Assembly: GCA_030745875.1 (NCBI GenBank)
Contig: JASLNT010000056.1
Span: 1-58,653 of the forward strand
Length of the DNA stretch: 58,653 nucleotides
Direction of reading: 5' to 3'
Source: Phycisphaerae bacterium
GTDB lineage: Bacteria; Planctomycetota; Phycisphaerae; SM23-33
The translations under genes were made by a program, and so were the position numbers. This document shows, piece by piece, positions 44,569 through 53,482 of this stretch (the first letter of the stretch is position 1; the number at the start of each line of letters is the position of its first letter). The notes under the pieces are model-generated. The model was not told where the DNA came from. It did not search any database and was given only the letters and a program-made list of their open reading frames with translations.

Positions 44569-46562
44569 CGTTCAATCCCGGCGAAGCCAAGATACTCGTC
44601 CAGCCAATGGTCGGTGCGAAGGACGGCGCGCCGCTGCTTGAAGGCGGTGTGCTCGGCGCGTTTTTGAGCCCGGTTGAACATCCTTCTGGTCATTGGTCCG
44701 GAGATATTGCGGGGCGGACCTTCTCGGTGCGGGTGGCGTTTACGCAGGAACTCAGCTGTTTTTGTTGCGTAGCGAATCGGCAGATCATCTTCCAGACTCA
44801 GGAACATCCGGGCCATGCCCGGATCGCCCATTCGCCCGGATCTTCCGGCAAGCTGTCTGTCGATTCGCCCGGACTCCTGGCGATCGGTGGCCATAACGTA
44901 CAGCCCGCCGAGCTTCTCCACTCCGCGCCCGAGTTTTATGTCCGTACCGCGTCCGGCCATGTTGGTTGCGACGGTGATTCGTCCTTCCTGTCCGGCCTGG
45001 GCGACGATCTGTGCTTCCTCGGCGTGCCTGACGGCGTTGAGGACCTCGTGCTCAAGCTCCAGTTCGGTGAGCATGATCGAGATTTTCTCACTATCGCGGA
45101 CGCTTCGCGTGCCGACGAGAATAGGCTGCCCCTTTTTGTGGGCCTCCCTGATTTCCTCGATCAACGCCAGCCACTTTTCGTTCTGCGTGGGATACACTCG
45201 TGTGGGCAGTTGCTTGCGTATGCAGGGTTTGTTGGTCGGTACGACCACCACGGGCGTGTGGTAGAACTGCCAGAATTCGCCTGTGGCTTCGACTGCGGTC
45301 CCCGTCATGCCTGACAGGCGGTTGTACATCCTGAAGAATCTTTGGAAGCTCATTCGGGCGTAGGTGTCTTTCGGCGGTTGGATTTCGACGTCTTCCTTCG
45401 CCGACACCGCCTGGTGGAGTCCGTCGCGCCACTCGCGGTCAGGCATTAATCGTCCGGTGAAGTCATCGACGATAACAACCTTGTCTTCCTGTATGACGTA
45501 CTGCTTGTCGAGCAGGAACATCTCGCGAGCAGTCAGCGCCTGTACGATCATCTCCTCGCTTCTTCGCTTGCCGACCCAGACGCCTCCAAGTTCGTCGCCC
45601 AGTTCAGCGGCGAAGGCCTTTCCGGCTTTGGTGAGGTTCACTTCGCGATACTTGTGGTTGATCTTGTAGTGAACGTTCGCCTCCATCTGTTTGGCGATTG
45701 CGGCGCCCTGCTGAAATGCCTGGACCTGTTCTGGATTCGGCGCTTCGCCCGAGATGATAAGCGGAGTGACGCCTTCGTCGATAAGCACCGAGTCGGCCTC
45801 GTCGATTATCGCGTAGTGCAGGTCGCGCTGGACTATTCGATCCGTTCCGCTCTGGTTGCCCTCGGCGATATGCGCCAGCAACGCGGAGGAAAGCCCTCTC
45901 AGGCGTCCCATCGCCAGGCGATCTCTAAGGTAGTCGGCGGTGACTTCCTTGTTCGTGCAGTAGGTAATGTCCGAGTTGTAGGCTTCCCGGCGCTCGGGCG
46001 GGGGCGTTTCCTGGTCGATCGGTTTTACCCGCAGACCGCAGAAACGATAGATAGGCCCCATTTCCTCGGCGTCTCGATTGGCGAGATAATCGTTGACCGT
46101 GATTACGTGGCAGCCCTTTCCGCACCAACCGGCTACGGTTGCGGGCATTGTAGCGGCCAGGGTCTTGCCCTCGCCGGTGGCCATTTCAACGATGCTGCCT
46201 GCGTACAGGGCAAGAGCGCCGGCGACCTGCACTCTGTAGGCTTTCAGTCCGATCTGCCTGGAGGCGACTTCACGTACGAGTGCGAAGGCTTTCAGCAGGT
46301 CCGCATGCGTATTGCGTCCCAGGCGGAACATTTCGTGGAATTCGCTTGATGCTTCACGCAGTTTCGCCGCAGTCATCTTTGCGAAATGCTTTTCGTGGCC
46401 CAGCACGATATCCGCCTGGCGGAGATATCGCGGTGTTCGCGGGAGCAGCTTCTGGGCCATGCCGGCCGCTGCGTCCCACGCGGCGTCCAGACCGCGGGGC
46501 AGTTCCCGCCCGCCGGTTCGTTGGGCGAGCATTCGCCAGGTTGTGCTGGCGACTTCGTTCAA
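44565..46562 (-). CDS. short SecA-like translocase ATPase
   Basis: 665 residues; TTG start at 46562 with GGAGG six bases upstream. It is a clear SecA homologue: Walker A MATGEGKT (127-134), DEAD box at 254-257, a preprotein-crosslinking-type insert (about 265-410), and the second motor domain with ATNMAGRGTDIKLG and GRIDRQLAGRSGRMGDPG. Canonical SecA is about 900 residues. Here the protein stops about 60 residues after motor domain 2, at the beginning of the helical scaffold, so most of the scaffold/wing and the zinc-binding tail are absent. It is not the housekeeping SecA. The neighbours (M50/HlyD, GAF-HlyD, HlyD) suggest an envelope export or processing complex. Confidence 0.88.
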   Translation of the reverse strand: MNEVASTTWRMLAQRTGGRELPRGLDAAWDAAAGMAQKLLPRTPRYLRQADIVLGHEKHFAKMTAAKLREASSEFHEMFRLGRNTHADLLKAFALVREVASRQIGLKAYRVQVAGALALYAGSIVEMATGEGKTLAATMPATVAGWCGKGCHVITVNDYLANRDAEEMGPIYRFCGLRVKPIDQETPPPERREAYNSDITYCTNKEVTADYLRDRLAMGRLRGLSSALLAHIAEGNQSGTDRIVQRDLHYAIIDEADSVLIDEGVTPLIISGEAPNPEQVQAFQQGAAIAKQMEANVHYKINHKYREVNLTKAGKAFAAELGDELGGVWVGKRRSEEMIVQALTAREMFLLDKQYVIQEDKVVIVDDFTGRLMPDREWRDGLHQAVSAKEDVEIQPPKDTYARMSFQRFFRMYNRLSGMTGTAVEATGEFWQFYHTPVVVVPTNKPCIRKQLPTRVYPTQNEKWLALIEEIREAHKKGQPILVGTRSVRDSEKISIMLTELELEHEVLNAVRHAEEAQIVAQAGQEGRITVATNMAGRGTDIKLGRGVEKLGGLYVMATDRQESGRIDRQLAGRSGRMGDPGMARMFLSLEDDLPIRYATKTAEFLRKRHPHREGPPRNISGPMTRRMFNRAQKRAEHTAFKQRRAVLRTDHWLDEYLGFAGIER

Positions 46563-46575
46563 TCGCGACCTCCGG

Positions 46576-48828
46576 TCATTGTTTTCTCTGTAGCAATTGC
46601 AGGAGTGATCGCCACCACTGTGCGACCAGCGGTTTGGGCGGTAGGTCGAATCGCACCACCACGCGTTGGCCTGGAAGGAGCATGATCTGACCGTCGGGGG
46701 TGTTGGTTTCCGGAGTGAGGTGTATTTCGAAGAAGCCCTCGGCGGCCATCAGGCCCTGTCGATCGTCAGAACGAGTTACAACCGGGCCTCCCACCGCGTA
46801 TCCGAGCGCCGGAGAGGGCAGGACATCCTGCGCGGAGTCAAGTATCTTGCGTATCCTGCCCGAGAACGCCGGGTTGGGGCGACCCTGTATGCGAATCTCC
46901 AGAGGTATGGCGTGCCCTTTGATGTTCCGTAGTTCGTAGAGCATCGCCCCGATCTCCTGCGACGCCACCGCTCGCACAATCAGGTTTTCGGGATCTCGGT
47001 TAGCCACCAGCCCGATCTGTCGGCCCTTTTCCAGGAAGTTCCCCTTGAGGCGGTCAACGTCGGGGGATATCCAAATACCGTCTATCGGCGATCGAATCGT
47101 CAGATTTCTGATATCGTCGTCGACCCGGGTGATCTGCTCTGCTTTGGCTTTCGCTTCATCTTTTCTTGAGGCGACTACGGCATGCTCGCCTTCGGCTAGA
47201 GCCCAGTCTTCCTGCCTCCTGATCTTGTCGTATTCAGCCTTCAGAATCCGACGCCTGGCGATCAGTTCAGTGTTCAGACGGTTGATGAACTCAGTCAGTT
47301 GCGGCGTATTGGACGCAGGGGCGGCGTTGATGAGCACTTCGTCGGACTTTACAGGCGTGCCCGACGGTAGAAAATTCTCGACATATCCGTCGGTTCGAGT
47401 GTACACAACCGCCAATCCCAGCGGTTCTACAACACCTTCGGCCCGAACGCGGTCGGGCATTGGGATCACGCCGACGACCAGAATGATGCTCGCCACCGTC
47501 AGGAGTGTTGAGGTTACGGCCCGGCCTCTGACGCGGGTAAGTTCACCGCTGGTGGCGAGGTATTTTACAAATTTGAATATCGGCGTGCACAACCAGACCG
47601 CGCCGGAGACCACGGCGGCGATGGTGGCTATGAATTTAAGCTGTTCGGGCAGACGGTCTGACAGGAACATCAGTATCACGATCAGGATGAACAGGCGGTA
47701 GATAGTCGACGCGATTCCATAGAATACGAACCACGCCTTCTCGCCGGAAGTGTTTGCCGGGTTCCTCGGATTACGTACGGACCAGATGTATTTCTTCACC
47801 AGGTAGTACAGGTAACTCTTCGATCGTTGGGCGAAGTTGGGTATCTCCAGCAGGTCCGAGAGGATGTAGTATCCGTCGTATCTCAGCAGGGGGTTGGCGT
47901 TGAACAGGAGCGTCGTGACCGAGGCGATGAACATACAGTTGTACGCCAACGCTTTGACCATGCCCGGTCCGACGCTGGCCCACACGATCGCCGCCACCGC
48001 CGCAATCGCCAATTCGCAGAACATTCCCGCCGCTCCGACCATCACGCGATGCCACTTGCTCCTGAACGCCCAGGCGCTTGAAGCGTCTACGTAGGGCAGG
48101 GGCATGAATATCAGGAACATGATGCCCATCGTATGGACTTCGCCCCCGCCGGCTTGCAGTCCGAACTTCTTGCACGCAAACCCGTGCCCGAATTCGTGGA
48201 CGATCTTCACCACCCAGAAACTGATCGCCAGCAAGGGCAGGTTTTCGGTCATCAGGATGCCCATCGCCTGGTTGCCCAGTTCGTCAGTCCGCCCGAGGAG
48301 GAAGTAAACCCCCGTCGACATCAACGCCATCCAACAGATCATGCCCACTATGGAGAATATCGCACCGAATACGCCCACCCAACGTTCGAGGAATCTGTCG
48401 GGGTCGATTAACGGAATCCGAATGAACAGCAGGTTTGTAAGGTATCCCCTGACCTCGCGTCCGACTCGTTGTTTGTAGCGTCGAAACAGGCCCTGGGCGT
48501 CAGGCGGGACATCGGCCTGGAGCAGATTGGACGTGTACAACTGTCCCAGCAGGGCGATAGCTTCACCCTGCGTCGGCGCCGCATCGCCGAGTCGCTCGTT
48601 GCACATATTCCAGACTTCGGTAACCGTGCGACGCCCGTCGAGCAGTCCGACAAAATGATAACCCGTGTCGTTCAGACGGAAGAACTGGTTGGAGCCCGGG
48701 TCCTGCAACACATGCCACATCTGCCCTCGGAAGTGCTGGCGGAACACCTGCACAGAGGATCGCAGGCGGGGCCGCAACGCGGCGACCCGATACCACGACT
48801 CACTGAATGTGGGGCGATCGATTGGCAT
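46576..48828 (-). CDS. PqqD-like/M50 metalloprotease/HlyD adaptor fusion
   Basis: 750 residues, ATG with GGAG about eight bases upstream. Three parts: residues 20-115 look like a PqqD-type winged-helix domain that binds leader peptides; 130-440 are a polytopic site-2-protease (M50) domain with H211-E-F-G-H215 and the third-ligand loop NPLLRYDGYYIL near 315; and 450-750 are a periplasmic HlyD/membrane-fusion region with a coiled coil and a beta-barrel. An M50 protease would cleave a membrane-embedded peptide bond. The fusion of a peptide-recognition, protease and adaptor part in one protein suggests maturation and export of a peptide or protein. Domain 1 is the least certain. Confidence 0.8.
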   Translation of the reverse strand: MPIDRPTFSESWYRVAALRPRLRSSVQVFRQHFRGQMWHVLQDPGSNQFFRLNDTGYHFVGLLDGRRTVTEVWNMCNERLGDAAPTQGEAIALLGQLYTSNLLQADVPPDAQGLFRRYKQRVGREVRGYLTNLLFIRIPLIDPDRFLERWVGVFGAIFSIVGMICWMALMSTGVYFLLGRTDELGNQAMGILMTENLPLLAISFWVVKIVHEFGHGFACKKFGLQAGGGEVHTMGIMFLIFMPLPYVDASSAWAFRSKWHRVMVGAAGMFCELAIAAVAAIVWASVGPGMVKALAYNCMFIASVTTLLFNANPLLRYDGYYILSDLLEIPNFAQRSKSYLYYLVKKYIWSVRNPRNPANTSGEKAWFVFYGIASTIYRLFILIVILMFLSDRLPEQLKFIATIAAVVSGAVWLCTPIFKFVKYLATSGELTRVRGRAVTSTLLTVASIILVVGVIPMPDRVRAEGVVEPLGLAVVYTRTDGYVENFLPSGTPVKSDEVLINAAPASNTPQLTEFINRLNTELIARRRILKAEYDKIRRQEDWALAEGEHAVVASRKDEAKAKAEQITRVDDDIRNLTIRSPIDGIWISPDVDRLKGNFLEKGRQIGLVANRDPENLIVRAVASQEIGAMLYELRNIKGHAIPLEIRIQGRPNPAFSGRIRKILDSAQDVLPSPALGYAVGGPVVTRSDDRQGLMAAEGFFEIHLTPETNTPDGQIMLLPGQRVVVRFDLPPKPLVAQWWRSLLQLLQRKQ

Positions 48829-48840
48829 GGTCTGGGTCTC

Positions 48841-50874
48841 CTACAACCAGAACTTCATCCGGACCCAGTTGACCAGTCGGCGCGTCCAGATGTAGGCGTA
48901 CGGGCGGCGATCGATGTATATTTCCGCCACGCCGGTCATGCCCGGTCGCATCCAAGCGGCGGTCCGGAGAAGCTTGATGCGAACCGGAAAGACATTCTTG
49001 CCTTCGGCGGGTCTGGCTACCGGCGTGATTCGTTCAACTACAAAATCGAAATGCCTTCCCGCATGCCCCAGCGCCGCAAGCCTGCCACCCACGTTTTTGT
49101 CCAGTTCGGCGATCTGGTTTTCCAGTTTGCGGCGCCTGGCCGGATCTGTCGCGCCGAGACTGTCGAGTTCTCTCTGGATATTGTTTCGTCGCCTGCAATC
49201 GGCTCCGTATTTTTCCATGACCTCTGCGATCTGGTCTTCGCCCACGAGCACTTCGGCCCGCATGTTCTCGATCTTGGCGACCTGGAAAAGCTCCTTGCCC
49301 AACTCGTAGCGCCTGCCAAGGTGCCTCCTGAGATCTCCGCTGACCACTGCTCCCGATATGGGCGACTTTATCGAGGCCAGGGCGATGCGCTGCTGGAGGA
49401 GGTGGATGTTGGCGTTGGCTTTCTCTATGTCGCTTTCTGCAATCTGGACCTGCACCTGCTGGTTTTCATTCCTCGCCTGCTCGGCCTGGTTCATCGCCCG
49501 GCTGCGCTCGGCTCTTGCGGCGGCCAGTCGCTCCCGCAGTTCGGCGGTGTCCATTTCCGCCAGTATTGTCTCGCCTTCCAGACCGGCTCCGATGACGGGT
49601 TCGTTGACTTCCACGTTAACCGTCTTGAGAATTCCCTCAAACGGTGCGGGAATCACGTGTTGGGTTCTCACTTGGAGGGTCATCCCTCCGGCTGCGGTGT
49701 AGTCTCCCTTGGCTAGGATCGCAAACGCCAGGAAGCCGAATACGAGTATCGCCACCATTTTCAGCCAAGTGTGCTTGGCTCCGACCAGAACGCCCAGTCC
49801 GCTGCGCACGCCTCGGGCGAATTTCGCTCCGAACCAGCGGTCGGTTTTATGCAGATCCATAAGCCTGGGAGTGGCCAGTTCGCATGTTAGTCGCAACGCC
49901 TCAATCTGTTCGGTCGTAAAGGGGCTTTCGGCAAGCCGCTCCAGGGTAACCACACCGACGGGCTTACCTTCCCGCCTGAGCGGAAGCGACACTATCGCCG
50001 AAGGCCCGTGTCGCCTGGACAGTTCCGATCCGCCGCGGCTGACATAGGCCGCCTCGGAGGATGCGGGCAGGATCACTTCGATATCCTGGTCCAGCGATTC
50101 CTCCATTGCGGCTTCTATGTCCTGGACCAGTTTCATTTTACGACTGATCTTTTCCGTGCCGCTTACTGCTTTGACCTGAACGTATCGTCCTTTCAACACG
50201 CCGATGCTAACTCTTTCACACCGCCATGTAGACGCCATTTCATTGCAAAGCGACATGGCCGACGCGGCGAACTTCTCGTGTTCGTTAGTGGCCGCCAGGG
50301 TGTCCATGGAAACCCTGAGCCTCTTAAGATCGTTGTTGCGCCTCTGCAGCGACAGTCGCATCTCGTGCAGGCCCATCAGGACGATTGTAAGCTCTAACCG
50401 CTCTACGCGTGCGGCGAACATGGTCTCGTCGTTCTTGTCCAGCACGTACGCCGCCAACCCCCTGGCTCCCTGCCCGCCAGTTAGCGGTACGAGCGTCAGA
50501 TGGGTTCGCACAGGCTGGCCGTAGAGATCCTCGGGATTGTGCAGCGGCCTGACATCAGTGGTTCCGACAGCCGCCACTTGCGGTGCTATTTCGGCCGCTC
50601 TCGCCAACCAGACCGGAGGCGTGGAACCCGGTTCGGCGGCGGGGTACACCGCCAGAACTTGCGGGCGTCCCTCCGGGGAGATGCGCAGTATCGCGCCTCC
50701 TCGGGCGTCGGCGGCAAGGCATTGAGTTTGCACGAGGTGCGTTAGAAAACCCTCTACCGGGCCGTCATATTTGCTTAGCTGCTCGAACAGTTGGGCCAGC
50801 GTAGGCAGTTGACCTTCGCGCGGACCGGCCGGTTGGGCGGGTCTGGCGGAACTATCCACATTGTCTGGGGGCAT
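48841..50874 (-). CDS. GAF-domain/HlyD membrane-fusion protein
   Basis: 677 residues. Residues about 25-175 and 200-345 look like two GAF-type sensory domains (REGKPVGVVTLERL is typical of a GAF end). A single transmembrane helix follows at about 380-400 (VAILVFGFLAFAILA). Residues 410-677 are a HlyD/AcrA-like adaptor with the lipoyl half-motif VIPAPFEGILKTVNV, a coiled-coil hairpin, and ASIKSPISGAVVSGD. The layout implies a cytoplasmic sensor fused to a periplasmic adaptor, so that a cytoplasmic ligand could control the complex. The downstream M50/HlyD gene begins 12 bp after the stop. Confidence 0.8.
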   Translation of the reverse strand: MPPDNVDSSARPAQPAGPREGQLPTLAQLFEQLSKYDGPVEGFLTHLVQTQCLAADARGGAILRISPEGRPQVLAVYPAAEPGSTPPVWLARAAEIAPQVAAVGTTDVRPLHNPEDLYGQPVRTHLTLVPLTGGQGARGLAAYVLDKNDETMFAARVERLELTIVLMGLHEMRLSLQRRNNDLKRLRVSMDTLAATNEHEKFAASAMSLCNEMASTWRCERVSIGVLKGRYVQVKAVSGTEKISRKMKLVQDIEAAMEESLDQDIEVILPASSEAAYVSRGGSELSRRHGPSAIVSLPLRREGKPVGVVTLERLAESPFTTEQIEALRLTCELATPRLMDLHKTDRWFGAKFARGVRSGLGVLVGAKHTWLKMVAILVFGFLAFAILAKGDYTAAGGMTLQVRTQHVIPAPFEGILKTVNVEVNEPVIGAGLEGETILAEMDTAELRERLAAARAERSRAMNQAEQARNENQQVQVQIAESDIEKANANIHLLQQRIALASIKSPISGAVVSGDLRRHLGRRYELGKELFQVAKIENMRAEVLVGEDQIAEVMEKYGADCRRRNNIQRELDSLGATDPARRRKLENQIAELDKNVGGRLAALGHAGRHFDFVVERITPVARPAEGKNVFPVRIKLLRTAAWMRPGMTGVAEIYIDRRPYAYIWTRRLVNWVRMKFWL

Positions 50875-50899
50875 TGGGCCTGAGTCTCCGGTGCGGTTT

Positions 50900-51247
50900 C
50901 TACTTGTCGTCCTTCACTCGCTTGCTGTCGTCGAGCTCCAACTCGCCGAACCGCTCTTCGTGGCGTCTTACCAGCTGACCGAGCGTAAGGGCCAGGCGTT
51001 TGACCGAATAGTAGTTCAGGATGATTCGGTCAGTGATCTGCAGCATGATTTCCGGCTGCTGATCAGGCTGGGGCGGGACGGGCATGTTCAGACCGAAGTC
51101 AAGGATGACCTCGTTTATGAGCCCGTGCGTGTTGAACGCGTTGGCGTAGCTGGTTTTCAGATCCCGCTGGTCCATGCGAACTCGGACGGTCTGCGGCTGT
51201 TGTTCCTGCGGTTCGTCTTTGGGTGCTTCGGGTTTGTCTTTGGCCAT
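50900..51247 (-). CDS. DUF3467 domain protein
   Basis: 115 residues from the ATG at 51247 with AAAGGAAC upstream; a longer frame to 51427 overlaps the HlyD gene and is rejected. After a Lys/Glu/Pro-rich start, the segment RVRMDQRDLKTSYANAFNTH and EVILDFGLNMP is the DUF3467 pattern, followed by a helix with LNYYSVKRLALTLGQLV. The family is small, cytoplasmic and uncharacterised. It lies inside the adaptor/protease operon, 25 bp before the GAF-HlyD gene, which suggests it is a component or regulator of that system. Confidence 0.8.
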   Translation of the reverse strand: MAKDKPEAPKDEPQEQQPQTVRVRMDQRDLKTSYANAFNTHGLINEVILDFGLNMPVPPQPDQQPEIMLQITDRIILNYYSVKRLALTLGQLVRRHEERFGELELDDSKRVKDDK

Positions 51248-51323
51248 CAGCTTGTTCCTTTTGTAAGGGTTGATATTTTCACCAAGCCGCCTGAGCGTCG
51301 GCGACCGATTTGGCGTGGATTGT

Positions 51324-52181
51324 CTACTTAGGAGCCGGTGAGAATCGCACCGATACTTTCTTACCCGCGGGTCTTCCGCTGGGATTGGGTATCTCAACTC
51401 GCACCGTCTGGGTACCGCTGGCGGCATCTATTTCATCCGCAACGTAAATGATGGAACCTTTGGACGGCGGACCTTTGGCGTTGGGGAAGATCACGTCCGC
51501 TGTCTGTTTGACCTTCAATTTCAGCGACTCGACGACGTTCTCGGGGACCGGCACGTCGATCTGGAGCGGGTCGATCTTGATTATTCGAATAACTTCCTTC
51601 AGGCGATCGACCGACTCGCCGCGTTCGACAAAAACTTTGAAGACTTTAAACGTGTCGGTGGGCTTATCCTTGTCGGAAGTAGGCACCGACAGCAGCAATC
51701 GCGAGACCTGGACCTGGGCCTGTTTGTACTTCAATGCATTCTGGCTGTGTTCAAATTTCGCCAGTCTCAGCGACAGGTCGGAGATTGTCACTTCCAGACG
51801 TGCGTGCTGCAGTTCCAGTTCAGTGGCGGCGTTCTTCGCCCTGGCCTCTTCGATTCCCTTGAGATCGACCTTCTTCTGGGCGAGTTGTGCTTCTGCGGCC
51901 TCTACGTGCGTTTTGTCCTCGGCCTGGGCCTTTAGTTGCTCCATCTGGACGCGTTCGGCTTTGTCGTCCAACTGCACGAGGGGTTGTCCGGGCTTCACCG
52001 TGTCTCCGTCCTCGACGAACACCTTGTCGACTCGAACCGGCATGGTCGATGAGACGGTGATGTCCTCGCTGGCTCGGGCGATGGCCTTGAATTGGTATGC
52101 TGGTTTTTCCGGTACCGTCGCCGCCCCGCTAATCAAAGCCGCCGACAATACCCCTATGTATGCGAGCAGTTTCTTGGTCAT
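51324..52181 (-). CDS. HlyD-family periplasmic adaptor
   Basis: 285 residues from the ATG at 52181; a GTG at 52214 is an alternative. A signal peptide (KLLAYIGVLSAALISGAA) is followed by the adaptor beta-strand ITVSSTMPVRVDKVFVEDGD with GDTVKPGQPLVQLDD, the lipoyl-like motif, an alpha-hairpin coiled coil (about 80-150), and a beta-barrel end (SIIYVADEIDAASGTQTVRVE). It is the first gene of the minus-strand run and would bridge an inner-membrane component to the outer envelope. No ABC or RND pump and no TolC-type channel are in the window. Confidence 0.85.
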   Translation of the reverse strand: MTKKLLAYIGVLSAALISGAATVPEKPAYQFKAIARASEDITVSSTMPVRVDKVFVEDGDTVKPGQPLVQLDDKAERVQMEQLKAQAEDKTHVEAAEAQLAQKKVDLKGIEEARAKNAATELELQHARLEVTISDLSLRLAKFEHSQNALKYKQAQVQVSRLLLSVPTSDKDKPTDTFKVFKVFVERGESVDRLKEVIRIIKIDPLQIDVPVPENVVESLKLKVKQTADVIFPNAKGPPSKGSIIYVADEIDAASGTQTVRVEIPNPSGRPAGKKVSVRFSPAPK

Positions 52182-52480
52182 GTTGAGCTTTCGCTTACGA
52201 TTGATTCTTCCCACGCTGATTACTCAGTGAGTATCCGGCGATCCGATGTCCGAAGCAAGGTTTTTCTCGCATCGACCGTCGGCAGTCGGGCCGGGCCTGT
52301 CCGGAATGCCTCGAACCGTGAGTCATAAACACAGACTTAACGGATTCACCGCCCGCCGATCAGTCAATTATAGCCCGACAAACAGCGAACCTAGATATAA
52401 CTATCGACCGCCCGGGCCTCCATGTTGATTAGAAGTGGTACATAAATGTCTAAATGGCGGTTAGTTCGCGTGAAGTAACG

Positions 52481-53437
52481 CTAGGGGAGATACTCGATCG
52501 GCTCGCACATGGCTTTGAGATTCTCCGGTGGGGTCCCCGAGGGGATTTCACAACCGGCGTTCACCATAAATGGATTACTCGCAAGCTTATACGTGTCCAG
52601 CATGGTCTGTCTGATCGATTCGGGAGTTCCTCTGGATACGCCTTGTGCGGGGTCAATGTTTCCTCCCAGCACCACTTTGGGGCCAACTTTCTCGCGAACC
52701 AGCGATATGTCCACCATGTGATCGACGTCGAGAATGTCGACGCCCAGTTCGGCGATACCGTCCAGTAAGTGTGTGATATTACCGCATATATGCAGTTTCA
52801 CGTAGGCGCCAGCCGCCTGGATTGCGTCGACGAGGCGTTTCTCTCTGGGCTGGATTATCGATTCGTAAGTGTCCGGCGAGACAAGGCTTGCCACCGCGTC
52901 CCCGATGCCGATCGTCTCAGCGCCCGCGCGGATCTGGGCCTGGGCGAACGCAATGGCGTTTTCCACGCATACGTCCATCAGTTCGCATGCGTACGCTTCG
53001 TCGGTGACCGTGTCGATCATGAAATTGGCTACGTCGCGCAGGTCGGCGGCTTCGGCGGCCGGTCCCTCGACCCATCCGAGAATCGAGTATTGCCCGCCGA
53101 ACTGCTCCTTGTAAGCGGCGGCCGCATCGACACGGTCCTTCATCCGCACCGAAACCAGCGGATCCGGCGCCGCGAGCTTTGACAGGTCCTTGTCATCCGC
53201 CAGCGGGTGTGTGCTGATCGGGGTCGCGTCGGTCCGATAGGTGATTTTCGAGCCAAAACCCTGCGTTTCTCGATACGGATCGGAGATGCAGCTTAGCTGG
53301 TCTATACCGAAATCGACGGCGCAGCGGTGGTTGGCTTCCACCAGTACGCGGTAGTCTGAGGCGAACTGTGCGTAGTCCGAGCCGATATATTCCGCCGCGA
53401 ATTGCATGAGAATCGGCGTGCGGGGAATGAAGTCCAC
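52481..53437 (-). CDS. uroporphyrinogen decarboxylase-like protein (start uncertain)
   Basis: 318 residues from the GTG at 53437. The sequence shows the URO-D/methyltransferase TIM-barrel pattern: VDFIPRTPILMQF, GWVEGPAAEAADLR, VKLHICGNITHLL with a metal-type His-x-Cys, and VVLGGNIDPAQGV. These enzymes decarboxylate uroporphyrinogen or, more often in this subgroup, transfer methyl groups in one-carbon metabolism. The lack of several haem-synthesis residues I would expect favours the second. The frame continues 15 codons upstream as NGLQRYLGVLAGEA, the usual N-terminus, to an ATC at 53482 with AGGAG seven bases before it, so the true protein may begin there. Confidence 0.82.
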   Translation of the reverse strand: MDFIPRTPILMQFAAEYIGSDYAQFASDYRVLVEANHRCAVDFGIDQLSCISDPYRETQGFGSKITYRTDATPISTHPLADDKDLSKLAAPDPLVSVRMKDRVDAAAAYKEQFGGQYSILGWVEGPAAEAADLRDVANFMIDTVTDEAYACELMDVCVENAIAFAQAQIRAGAETIGIGDAVASLVSPDTYESIIQPREKRLVDAIQAAGAYVKLHICGNITHLLDGIAELGVDILDVDHMVDISLVREKVGPKVVLGGNIDPAQGVSRGTPESIRQTMLDTYKLASNPFMVNAGCEIPSGTPPENLKAMCEPIEYLP

Positions 53438-53482
53438 CGCCTCACCGGCCAGTACGCCCAGATATCGCTGTAATCCGTTGAT

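Noticed and set aside
52367..52372. TATAAT box on the minus strand 190 bp upstream of the HlyD gene
   Set aside because: No acceptable -35 hexamer at 16-18 bp spacing; left out as a promoter.
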